From contig NC_092015.1 of assembly GCF_042242105.1 (NCBI RefSeq), positions 15,269,535 through 15,333,534 of the forward strand: a DNA stretch of 64,000 nt, in the 5' to 3' direction. This stretch comes from Pempheris klunzingeri (lineage: Eukaryota > Chordata > Actinopteri > Acropomatiformes > Pempheridae). The notes under the pieces are model-generated. The model worked only from the letters and a program-made list of their open reading frames with translations, made no database searches and was not told where the DNA came from. Every line of letters begins with the position of its first letter. Position 1 is the first letter of the stretch. Positions 36,040-64,000 of the stretch are shown here, in pieces. The position numbers were made by a program, and so were the translations under genes.

Positions 36040-39000
36040 GTCAGAGACCCAAGGTTTCACATTTTTGTGTCAAAACAGTCCCTCTCATGACATCAGTCCA
36101 GATTTAAACCACCATTTTGGCCTGTAAATCCTTTACAGAAATCTGAACACACTTTTTATGAGAACTCCTTGTGGTGAGTTCAGTAAATACAGTATACAGT
36201 TGTATAGTCAGGATTCATCCAAATAACTGGCAGTATATGATGACAGAAATATGATTCAGTCTTCAACATATGTAATATGAATCATCGTTTGGATGCCAAC
36301 GGGATGGTGATAGTCCCCGGCGTTTGTTCATGACATACAAGTGAACTTGGCAGCAAGAGCAGAAAAGCTGGAAGTGCGCCAAGTCCTGCATTGCTTTGCC
36401 ACAAATGTCTTGCATCTCCTCTACTGCAAACCTGATCTTAGTCTTTACTGCATGTGCAAGAAAGTGTCTCAGGAGTGCCTTTATTTCTACTAAACCAGAG
36501 CTTTTCATATTCCACTTTTTAGTCTCAACTAGGTGAGGTTGACTCCAATTAGAAGATACTGGTACAGTTTTGGCTATTGGGTTGACAAGTCCAATGCAAA
36601 AACTAAAGAAATGCTGGCTTTTAAACCTCACATACAACATAGGACTAATAATCATGATGCATGACTGATAACCACTGGTTTAAAGACACGGGTGAACATA
36701 TCATTTTAAAAGCAAAACATTAAGTTTTAATTGAGAATGTGTGCATTATTTATAGTAGTTAACTCGCTCATGAGTCACAGTGTAAAACAGCTGAATAGGC
36801 TAATGACTTTCTTATATATCGAGTGAGCACTTTTAACATTTGTACAGTTCTGTCATGGGTTGCTGACAATTTGACTGTGACACATTTGGCAGTGAAGACA
36901 TAAACAGGAAGTGAGCCCCATCTCAGCATATCTCATTCAGTGTTCAGTGGTTAAACCAATCCAGATTTAGCTTTTACCCCTGGAATTGTTGCATGCAGAA
37001 TTTATTTTATATACAAAAACACCCAGTGAAAAGTGAAGAGTGAGAGAGGAAGTCACTCTGTGGCAACGATAACACCTTTTGATAGCCCACTGTTGATTCT
37101 GCATAACATGTAAGTTGACTGTCAAGAAGATTAGTCTTAACAGATAAATAAACTGTCACAGCAGTGCCCTCTCAATCTCCATCTCACGTCCCTTGGAGTA
37201 AAACCTCTGTCTCTCTGGTGTCTGTTGCAACATTCATCTATTTAGGGGCTGGATGCCAAATGCATTCCTGTGCCAAATACATCACATCAAGTCACCATGA
37301 ATGCTCCTTTCATCTCAAAGATTCTTCCAAATACAACAGAGGAATACATCTTACATTACTGGCAATCTTTTCCTCACTCTCTGACTGGTTGAAATTCTGC
37401 TTCACTGCTGATTGCAGATGGTCTTTCAAATACCACCTGGTCATTTTCCAGGACAGGCCTGACTGACTACCTAGATGACTGCATTTGAACTCCTCCTGTC
37501 TTATCGTTCCAAGAGTCTTCATTTGTATCCACGATGCGCCTGAATGCATTACAGCGAACATTAATTTAGCCAATCACTGGCAGAAGAGCATCTGAATATC
37601 TGGTCAGCACAGTCTGCGGTAACTGGTCTGCAACACTTGAACCTGCAAGAACAGATTTTTTTGGCCATGTACAGCAGAAATAAGTCGTGAACGCAGTATT
37701 GCCATATTATGACCTTTAGAGTAGCTCTGGCAAACTTGTTAGCAAATAGTTGTCTATTTACATACAAAGCTGTAACTAATTGATTATCATTAATTTGGAG
37801 TCGTGTTTGTGGCCAACTTGCTAATGTAATGTTATGCAATATTTATTCTCTTTTTGCTCTGTTTTTGGTGTCAGCTCCTGCTGGGTAATATCTCTATAGC
37901 TGCTAGAGGCTGCATTATGATCAGCAGCTAGTCGCTAACTGTGTCTGCTTGGTGCTGAGCAGATAGTGTGCAGTGGGTTTTTGGAGCTTTTTTTGTTGAA
38001 AACAACACTATGAGGGCAGTGAGAGTGAACCACAACAGTAAAGTTGAGGCCCCAACAGCTAAACATTGAGCTGAAAATCACTATAAAAAGGTCCGTAAAG
38101 CCGAGGGGCATATTGTTTCCATGTTAGTATAAACAATTATTGATTACTGTGTCAATATACAGCTAATGCCTTCGCATTGCATTTATTACACCTCACAACA
38201 GAAAGGGAGCCGAGAGCCCCAGCTTTGGGCATTACTGGGGCTCAAACTGATACCGATAATTGATACAGCTCAGGACCACAGCCCTCCTCCACGCTAATGC
38301 TGGCTTCAGGGAAGTCTGGAGGGGGAGAGTCCTCCACAGCAAAAGAGCCCCCAGTGTTATGAGTGACTTTTATTCAGTGTCACCCTCCACTTTTCTCTAG
38401 CCAGGGAATCATATGACTGAAGAACTCTGCCCCCTTGTCCCCTCAGCCCCTTGCCCACTAATTAGCATGTGTAAAAATTGTGCATTATGCTCATGCGTTA
38501 AGCTCAGTGAAGTTACACTTTAAGTTACTCTGGGTGTTTTAGTTTCCTTTATTTGCCATTTTCTTTTCCACCTATTTTTTTCACTAACATTAACCATACT
38601 GCAGTTGCTATATATAGATATTATAGGAAGTGAGAATTTAAAAAATGTTTCCTTTGAACAGCAAAACAATGCTGTTACTGGTCATAATCAGGGGTTTGCA
38701 GAAATGTCTACTTCTTTTCTGATGATACACAAAACAGAACTGACTCTGACATCAGATTTAATGCCAAAAAGAGTATGTAACGATGAATAATAGTAACACA
38801 TATATGTATATAAAATATAATTCAGATCATAATTTCTGAATTTTAGTAGAAATGTTTTGAAGTCACCACTGGGCTTGAATATCAAGAGATGACACGATAC
38901 ATTGATGTTGTGAGGATGGTGTTGTTATTGTGCCCTGATTTTATGATGACAGCCACGTTTATTGGCACAAATGTTCCCGCATGTGAGGCAGTGATAAGAA

Positions 39001-42000
39001 ACGTCCTGCACAAACGTATGCACTGTACATATTGGATGGGGTAGAGAAGAGCGGAATTGGTGCAGCGGTTAATCCTACTAAATACTTTAGAGATGTGGCA
39101 ACTCTGGTGCAGGAGTCTATTTTGTGTGATGTGAATGTGGAGAGAGAGGCAGAGACAGACTGACGGACAGAATAGACAGAGCAGACAGACAGATAATGAG
39201 GAAAATACTGACACATGCATATCTGGCAGGAGAGCAGCAGGAACATACATCTCTTTGCTCATTGCAAAGTTTTTGCTGCATCATTACCCTGATCAGACTG
39301 CTCTCTTTGTCTTCATCTGTCTTCCAGATTTTCCTTCTCTCTCTTTTTATCCTCATTTCATAAACCCAAACCTGCTTTGGGAAAAAGTTTCTTCTTTAAA
39401 CAGCAGAGCTGAGTAACACGAGGGGACGAGAGACGGAGAGAGTGATTAAGACAGAAATAAAGAGAGTGTGAGAGAGGGAGAGCTAAATTAGGAACGAAAG
39501 ACAAGACACCGGGGGGAAGTGTGTGTGTGTGTGTGTGTGTGTGTGTTCATGCATGCATACCATGTGTGTATGTGTGCATCTTTACAAAACCCTTGTGAAA
39601 CCGCAGGCTACTTAATTCAGTTTTTCTGGTTCAGTCCTCCCCTCTTGTCTCCCTCTTACTTCCATTCCATTTTGTTTTAGGATCTTTTGGGATGGAAGGA
39701 ACTCATAGAAATAGTTGAAACATGTATTGTCATGAGAAAAGAAAAACATGGTATTAATGTAAAAAATGTAAAAACCCTTTATCAGGTCATCATCACATAT
39801 ATTAAACAAAGAAGTGCACAAAAAACCAAGAGCAACTTTTTACAGTTTGTGAGGTTTCTGTGGTCATTGTAATTATGATTTGTGTTGCAAATGTGCCAAA
39901 ATGATCCATCAAATAAAAAGGATAACATAACATTAAATGGAGGAAACTGTTATAATTCCACTTTAGGTTTTAGTTTGTAATTTAAGTGTTCTACTGCAGA
40001 TCAACAGGACAGGATTATCCATTCCTCTTGACTCCAATCCAGTTCAGGGATATTCATTATCTTAATCAGACACAGATCTATTTGATATAATTAATGTCAC
40101 AGTTAACACAGTCTGCTGGCAAAGATTATCATCACTCTTGTACTAGCATTTACCGCTCCCACCCTTCCTTTCTCTCACTGCTCTTTTTGTTAATATCAGT
40201 GTACGTCTCTTAATTTGTCTTCTTAGAATAGACATATATAGCTATTCAGACAGGAATGCACTAACTTAAGTGAAAGCAGTGATGAGAGGACCTTGTATAC
40301 ACATGCGTACATGCAGACGCTTACAGTATGACGCTAATTCACAGGAGAACTGCATGTATAACAGAGAAAACATGCTGTTGTAAAAATGCATGAGCGTGCA
40401 TCATTTTTGCATCACTGTTGACGTCTATATACAGATGCATATGTGTTGCTTTTCACCATGAATTTCCATCAACAGTAGACCACTAGACTGTGTAAATATG
40501 CAGCTAAAATGCACAGCACAGGGCTATGGCTCTCCCTTGCGTTGATGTTTGGGACTGCAGGATGTCCTGTAATGAAGACGTTAAGTCACAGATGTGCTGT
40601 TAGTGTGTGCATGCTGTTTGTAATCAATGTATTTCAGCGAGTTTAAGTACAATCCTATATTTGCTCATTTGTAGTCTTTTACTCACTGAAACAATGGGGA
40701 AACCACTGATCTAGGCGTAATCCAAAATATCTTGAATTAAAACTATACCTCATTTATCTGTATATTACTCTTGTTAAATCCCCATTGAAATGAATGGTGC
40801 TGGTAATGACTGAAAGTCTGAAGAACCTTTCCACATTTTGAAAGAAAATCAAAATTATATGGGATGTTTTAGAGACACTAATAAGACAATTAAAGAAATT
40901 GTCTTGGTCGCTGCATCCCCAGGCTGCCCCTGGGTGGAGGAAACCTTACCTGCTTCCAACAATGTGCCTTTGAGCAAAGCCTGACGCTCTGCTCAAGTGA
41001 ATCTGCTCAGGTGTGAAGTACATGTGTGGATGATCGAAAAACTCCTTCCCCAGGCTGTAGCTGTTGTTGGATTGTGTTTTCAGTCACCTTGTTTGGCTGA
41101 ATTATAAAAATCCTGCATCTGAAACAAGGTCTCCCCTGAGGCTTTAGTTAGCACAGTATAGAACATTACGAACAGCTGTGGCCAGCGGGCCTAAAGCACA
41201 CTTTGATTGTAAGAGTTTGGCTGCTGATATCTGGAGTAACGGACAAAAACAAATGATACAATCAACTCCTGGATGCTGTAGAAATTCTCCAGACAGCTCT
41301 CAAGTTCCTATTCAGGTTGGTGTGCTAAATATGATTTATCACATCTGTATTTCACATTCCTGAACTTTAAAATAAGATGCACTTCAGTGCCACTATGTTT
41401 TCTCTATAGTGTATAATGTGTAGCTCATTTTCTCTTCATTTAGTTTAACCTTTTGAGTTACCTCTACTACGAAGGGTGTTATGCGCCCTTCTGTTAACAT
41501 CTTCCACTGGAGATTAAACTTGACACATGACTGCCTCCCTCTGGTCTGCAGACAGAAGCAAAACTGAATTTGTTCAGTGCACTGTTAAAAAAGAAATGAG
41601 ACAGAGTGTGTTAATAAGGCTAATTTTCATTTTTAATATGAACCTAATTTTAAACACGGGTCTTTGGTATGGCCTAAAACTGTTCTCTCTGAAATAACCA
41701 TATATTTTGAGATATTTTGAGGGCTAAAGTAGACTGATATCATCTGTCCTTGTTCATTTGCTCCAATGCCTCTTTACCTGCCTGGCAGCCTGGAGGCTTT
41801 AAAATTAGACTCATATCTCGTATCATCTTTTTTTCACTCAGTACAGGTCAAATGTGCGGCAAGCTAGAATTCAAAGCAGGACCTTCTGCTGACATGCACT
41901 CATACACCATTCATACTCTATATGACAGTATGCATGTATAAAGACTCATAAAAGATACAGGGATAGACACATGCTGCGCTCCAACAGGCACACACGTGAT

Positions 42001-42880
42001 GTTCACAATACTGCGTACACATACAGCATTTCTTCACTCTTTAATTCATGCCAGCCTCTCTGGTTGAGCATTGCATTGCACCCTATTAAGTTTATTGGTG
42101 TGTACTAAAATGTAAAGCATTATAATATATGGGACAAAACAGACAGTTTGTCAGACAGTTGGTCTGATACACAAATTTATTACCTAAGTGTTTTTTTTCT
42201 TTCTGACTTAAAGTCAGCAACAGTCTGACTGCACAGTTTTTACACAGATTTATTCGTGCATTTGTCCAAGCAGTAGCGATAGAATATCTTCTAGTCTGCC
42301 TTCCTTCTGTCTAAACCTTGAAAGCATTGTACATGAGAAGGTGGGACAGCTCGACCTTCTCACCCCTAGACAAAGTCTCTTTCAGGTAGCAAGATGTTGT
42401 TGAATATTTTAGATGCTTTTAAATGCCTTGATATCTTCCACAGGCAGAATAGTTACATTGGGGTCTGACCCAAGACAGTCTGAATGTTTCCTTCTTTCCA
42501 TCTGGTCACATAATGTGTGTGTGTGTGCTGATCAGGAATATTGCAGTAATATTGCACTATATTTTTTCTCTTTGATTGCAGTTACAAGGTGAGAAAAAGT
42601 GACATGTTAAAAACTTTACAGTCCCAAAGGGTTTCCTGAGATTTGCTGTAAACACAAACATAGCGGATTATTTAGAACGTTTGTGGGAACCAAGGATACC
42701 ATCTCACTATTAGAGCCACATAAAAAGGAAGAATCGGGTTTCACAGTGACAGTGTGTGTGTGCTTTCTGCTGAAGAAAATTTTTTAAATATTTATCGTTC
42801 AATGAGAGCCATCGTTCTTCAGCACAGTGGAACACACTGGCGGAGATTAACAGAGAATAATGAGTCATTTTGCACTTAAA
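36040..42880. other. Gene desert between the LINE tail and the hhipl1 3' end
   Basis: No recognised exon. Two unexplained open frames (minus 36263-36655, 130 codons; plus 37164-37466, 100 codons) lack known motifs. (GT)n at 39519-39546. A stretch at 38200-38500 of higher complexity with homeodomain-type TAATTAG text could be a conserved regulatory element but is unproven. Confidence 0.45.
39519..39546. repeat. (GT)n microsatellite
   Basis: GT run of about 28 bp. Confidence 0.95.
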
Positions 42881-42881
42881 C

Positions 42882-42887
42882 TTTATT
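42882..42887 (-). terminator. Candidate poly(A) signal of hhipl1
   Basis: Minus-strand AATAAA about 1.1 kb beyond the hhipl1 stop codon at 43984-43986. It would give a 3' UTR of about 1.1 kb that includes the nested palindromes at 43346-43435. Confidence 0.45.
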
Positions 42888-43345
42888 TATATCATGGGCA
42901 CTCTGCGCCCTCAAGCCTCTTCATATAAAACTGGAAACATTTTATTACATTCATCATACAGAATGTCCAGCATTTCCTTGTTAAAACTTGTTAGATTTTT
43001 TTCATCTTAAAACTACATTCAAAAGGGTATCAAAAAGCATATCATAAAAAGCTGCTTTACCAAGTAAACCGGCTGAAATTATACAGTACAAAAATATGAA
43101 TATCTCCGTAGAACACAGTTGCCTATTTTAAGAGGATATGGTGACTTTTTGCCTCGTGGATGCAATAGATAGTATGTAAACAGAACACACAGTCAGTATG
43201 ATTAAAGTTTCTCCAATACTCACTCAGTCCATGTTGACCATTATTGAGAAAATACATTCATTTCTTTCATAAAAAAAACATGTTAATGCTCAAACCACTT
43301 GGTAGTATTAACAGTCAAACTCATATAATGATCCTTCATCTTTAT

Positions 43346-43435
43346 ACTAATGAGACTGAGTGAGTCTCATTAGTCACTGAGCGTCATGCACCATTTGGTA
43401 AAAAGTGGTGCACGAAGTTCGGTGACGTAGTGACT
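43346..43435. other. Nested inverted repeats in the predicted hhipl1 3' UTR
   Basis: ACTAATGAGACT (43346-43357) and AGTCTCATTAGT (43363-43374) form a perfect 12-bp hairpin with a 5-nt loop. TGCACCA (43387-43393) and TGGTGCA (43406-43412) form a second. AGTCACT...CGTCA (43372-43385) pairs imperfectly with TGACG...AGTGACT (43423-43435) around the second hairpin. In RNA this could fold as two adjacent stems. Confidence 0.7.
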
Positions 43436-43983
43436 ATTTGGACGCTTTGTCACTAACCAGACAGTAAGTTGTTGAACATTTTACACTCCAATGCAAATTT
43501 GCATGTCAAAGTTCACATCTCTGAGTAGCTTTGATAAGCTTCCACAAGCAATTCCACTGATGGCTGAAACTCCACTGAAGTGACTCTATTCAGTCTTAAA
43601 TATGACTGTGAAACATGCTGATATGATCTGTTCAATAGACTTCCTCTGCTAGGAATTAACTGAAACTTGGAATAATGGCTGAAGCGTTGATATTCTCTAT
43701 GACAACTGCTAATATGTTTGATTTTACAAAACAGTGGACTAAAGTGACTTTAGGAGAAACACTCATCCTCTAAGCTCCTCTGGTTTGTGTAGAAAAAAAA
43801 ATGTTTTTTGCATTTAGCAGAGGAGGGGAAATGAAAAAATAAAACAGTAATATATAATACTGAAAAAAAAAGAGATCATCAACATCAATGTTTAAAAATG
43901 TGCAGTCTGTAACAACCGTCTAACAAACTCCACAGTCTCCTCCATTACTTCCTATACGTCTCCTTTACTTTCGCCCCTCTGCG

Positions 43984-61132
<17,149 letters not shown>

Positions 61133-63275
61133 GGTGTGAAGATGTGTTCAGGATAGTTTGGCTCTTGACTTAATGATGCAGTAACTCAAAGCAGCTTGTA
61201 TGTGATATTTCAGTATAATGTGTGTAAAGAGAGAAGGCAATGCACATGTTACATCTCCACCTGCATCTGCCAAGCATAGGTGTGTGACTCAAAGTCAGCT
61301 TTTCTGAAGAAGTTCATAGTATTGGATGTCCTCATTTGATGTCACAGTCTCTGCAGGCAACCATGTGTGTGTTTGTGTATGTCTGTGGGGGTGTGAATGT
61401 GTATATCAAACACAGTGATGCATCACACCTGCCTGCAAGTTGACCACAGACCTACAAAGCACTCAGAATTGCTCTGGTTAATTCATCAACCCACACATTA
61501 TGCTTATATAGAGAGCTTCCCTCATGATGTGTGTAAAATAAGGTCAAGCTGATCCAGATCCAGTGAATTCTCTTGATGGTGAGGAGACTTGCAGTGCAGT
61601 TGTCCAGTTTACGTGTGGAGGTCGGCAAGACCAATGTCCCAAAGTCCTGTTAATGAGAAGAGATTCAGTCTGTCACTCAATTCTATCTGTATCTGCAAAA
61701 ACACCTGGCGATCACAACACAAATTCTTGAAAAACAGTAAGCTTCTTAGTCTTCCATCGCATGAAAAGTCCTAAAAAAAAACAGGACTTTAGGAGTCACA
61801 TTTCTGAAAAGTAATCCAGCTTCTTAAAATTAAAAAAACTGTAGAAAATCTCAAGTTGCACCTTTAGCCAACGTTTCTGCAAAATATTTACTTCCAGCTT
61901 GAAGTCACGCTGTATTTGCCCTGGACATGTGCTCACTTGCTGCAGCCGACATACATACAGACAGACAGCGGGAGAGAGAGGTTCTTTCATTCAGACACGG
62001 AGCCACGCTGCAGCCTTAGCTTAGATCCCTCCCTCCTTATTTCTTACCTCCTCCTCCTCTCTCCACCTCTCCTCTTTTCATTTGCTCTTTCACTCTCCTA
62101 CAAAGACACATGCATTCCTTCCCATAGCATGTGGTCCATATTGCCCTGAAGTTGCAACTTTCCACCTCTCGTTCCTCCCGCCTCTCCCCCTCTTCAGCAT
62201 TCCCAGACCTCCTCTGTCTCTACGGTTTCCAGACAGACTCACTCACACTGGTGTGTGTGTGCCTGTTGGTTGGTGTGTGTGTGTGTGTGTGTGTGTGTGG
62301 TCAGATGAATCAGGACGTGTGCTGGAAGTAGAGACCAATGGATTCTCCAGGCACAATTCCAAATCCAAAGCTTATGTTAAAGCGCAAACGCAGTCAACAT
62401 TTGAATCTAATTACATTGCTTCAAGTAGCTTTAGCTGCATCATCTTCCTCTGGGAAGAAGCCGGTAACAAATGACTTCAAATATTGTAAACATTGTTGTG
62501 CTAATTACATTATTATGCTGAAATTATCAAAGGATCTATAATTATTATTTTTACATTAACACTGTATCACTACTTATAACGGGGTTGCTCATAGTGAGTG
62601 ATAAATCACCTGACCTGAGATTTATCACCTGACTCTGCAGTTCCCCTCAAAATCAGTTAGTTGGTTTAAATATTCAAATAGTAACAGAAAGAATTACAAC
62701 ATAGGCGATCAAATGGCCTCCAGTTTGTATGATGTTAATGTTGATTTAATTTGTATTTCATGACTTTTTGGAAATTCCACAGTATAAGAATGCAAATCAT
62801 ATCTTTATTTCTACTCAGATTGTATTCATAACCTCTTAAAAGCAGATATTCAACTAAACATTAATCTTTTGTGTTTGAGTGTTTATGAAATATCACAGTC
62901 TGTTGAGCGTAATGCAGTCTAAAGGACAGTGTGTGTATGCGCATGTGGTTTGAGTGTGTGTGTGTGTGTGTGTATAGACATACCACTACCATCTGTGTCT
63001 CATTATTGCCCATCCACCTTCTAGATCAGAGAGTGACTCCCATCTGGCTGGCTGTCAGACACTTTATCACTCTGCACTCACAGATAGAAACATGATCTAA
63101 AGCCAGACGTTCCAGATTAAATAGAGCAGTGGGGACTTCATCACGTTATGCAACTTCATGACTTGTTACTTATTCAACAGAATAGCAAAGTGTGACAAAG
63201 TGTAAATTGATACGTTTTAATATAAAATAAAAAGGTAACCGTCTAATGCAACTCTTGTGTACTACTCTTTTTAAA
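61133..63275. other. Upstream region of hhipl1
   Basis: Should contain the hhipl1 5' UTR and promoter on the minus strand. No clear TATA box was placed. Pyrimidine-rich text at 62020-62100 and GT microsatellites at 62273-62299 and 62956-62974. No other gene recognised. Confidence 0.45.
62273..62299. repeat. (GT)n microsatellite
   Basis: GT run of about 27 bp upstream of hhipl1. Confidence 0.95.
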
Positions 63276-64000
63276 GGCAGGATATGCAACTTATTTTAGA
63301 AATCTATTGTCATTGTTTGTCTTATTTGCAATCGCTAAATCAAATAGTCAAACAAAAAAAGAAAGAAATTTGGTGTGTCTGGTTATAGGTCTATAATTTG
63401 ATAATTTCATTTGGCTCGAATGAAATAATTGGCTGGCCGACCTGTCGCACTCTCCTCTTCCAGGACTGTTCCACAAGGCAGAAAGATTGTTAAAGCTAGC
63501 GAGCTGGTCGCACAAGAATGACAGAGAAACTGCAACCGATACTCGAGCCGCAGTTACGCAGCACGAAGCTCACACCCACTGAGCTGAAGAACGAGAGAGG
63601 GCTGCGACTCCCAAATTTTTGTACCGCAGCAGACTCTCATTTAGTGAGCTAACAGCACAAAGCACAGCCTCTGAGCCGAGTGAGCAGTTTCTATGAGCTA
63701 AAGGCAGCATTACGAGGCATTTATTTGTTGAATCTTGAAAAGCTGAGAGAAGCTGTCAGTCGGTGCTTGTGTACAGAACAAATAAGAGACATGGCTGCCG
63801 AGCCGTGGAGGCTGCAGGAGACTTCTCATTACTTCCATGGGCTCGTCCTCCAGCAGTTGTCATGTTCATGCAGTTCATGTGTTTTTGTGGGGGACTGGCT
63901 TTAGAGGGAGGCCTCAAGGGGAGGGGTAGAATTTTTTAAGGTTGGATTCTTTCAAAATCTAGCTAAACTTTCTGGTTTCTCCAGTGTTACAGACCCTGCC
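63276..64000. mobile_element. DNA-transposon-like repeat reaching the window end
   Basis: Left end GGCAGGATATGCAAC and the final bases GTTACAGACCCTGCC are imperfect inverted repeats (the right end reads GGCAGGGTCTGTAAC on the other strand). The interior has no intact transposase; a 74-codon frame (63680-63904) is not recognised as one. The element probably ends at or just past the window edge. Superfamily unknown. Confidence 0.55.

Noticed and set aside
36263..36655. 130-codon minus-strand frame
   Set aside because: No motif, no splice context, no neighbouring support; within the range expected by chance in 64 kb.

Overview
This window is vertebrate nuclear DNA, almost certainly from a ray-finned (teleost, probably percomorph) fish. 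Genes are split into short exons by GT-AG introns, protein matches are vertebrate-specific, the intergenic DNA is AT-rich with many (CA)n/(GT)n tracts, and the dispersed repeats are of fish type. No bacterial operons, rRNA, tRNA or CRISPR arrays were seen. All splice models were read by eye and checked for phase.

Left block (about 1-8.3 kb): a head-to-head pair. On the minus strand is a TRAPPC6-family gene (six coding exons, 163 aa), best called trappc6a/trappc6b-like. On the plus strand is bloc1s3 (four coding exons, 195 aa). Their start codons are 944 bp apart and probably share a promoter. The same divergent pair (TRAPPC6A/BLOC1S3) lies on human 19q13.3. A decayed Tc1-type transposon sits in the last trappc6 intron.

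Middle block (about 8.3-43 kb): mostly non-coding, repeat-rich DNA. It holds the most interesting content: a minus-strand cluster of tiny single-pass membrane proteins whose C-terminal helix closely resembles the TUNAR (pTUNAR/BNLN) microprotein. Three copies are open: a clean two-exon gene of 66 aa (9,878-10,788), a 40-aa ORF (18,922-19,044) and a 55-aa ORF (19,787-19,954). Two further stretches (near 19.6 kb and 17.9 kb) look like decayed copies. The copies differ largely at synonymous sites, which suggests protein-level constraint. The desert also contains MITEs, a broken IS630/Tc1-like transposase, LINE tails, microsatellites and long purine/pyrimidine tracts.

Right block (about 42.9-62 kb): hhipl1 on the minus strand, 14 coding exons, predicted 1,014 aa. 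It has a signal peptide, a folate-receptor-like Cys-rich domain, a Glc/sorbosone-dehydrogenase-type beta-propeller, an expanded Thr/Pro/Lys linker and a C-terminal SRCR domain. A possible 27-nt cassette microexon lies between coding exons 9 and 10. The last 0.7 kb of the window is a DNA-transposon-like repeat.

Human TUNAR and HHIPL1 map to 14q32, while TRAPPC6A/BLOC1S3 map to 19q13.3. These two regions are ancient whole-genome-duplication partners, so their linkage here is informative for the origin of the TUNAR-like cluster.
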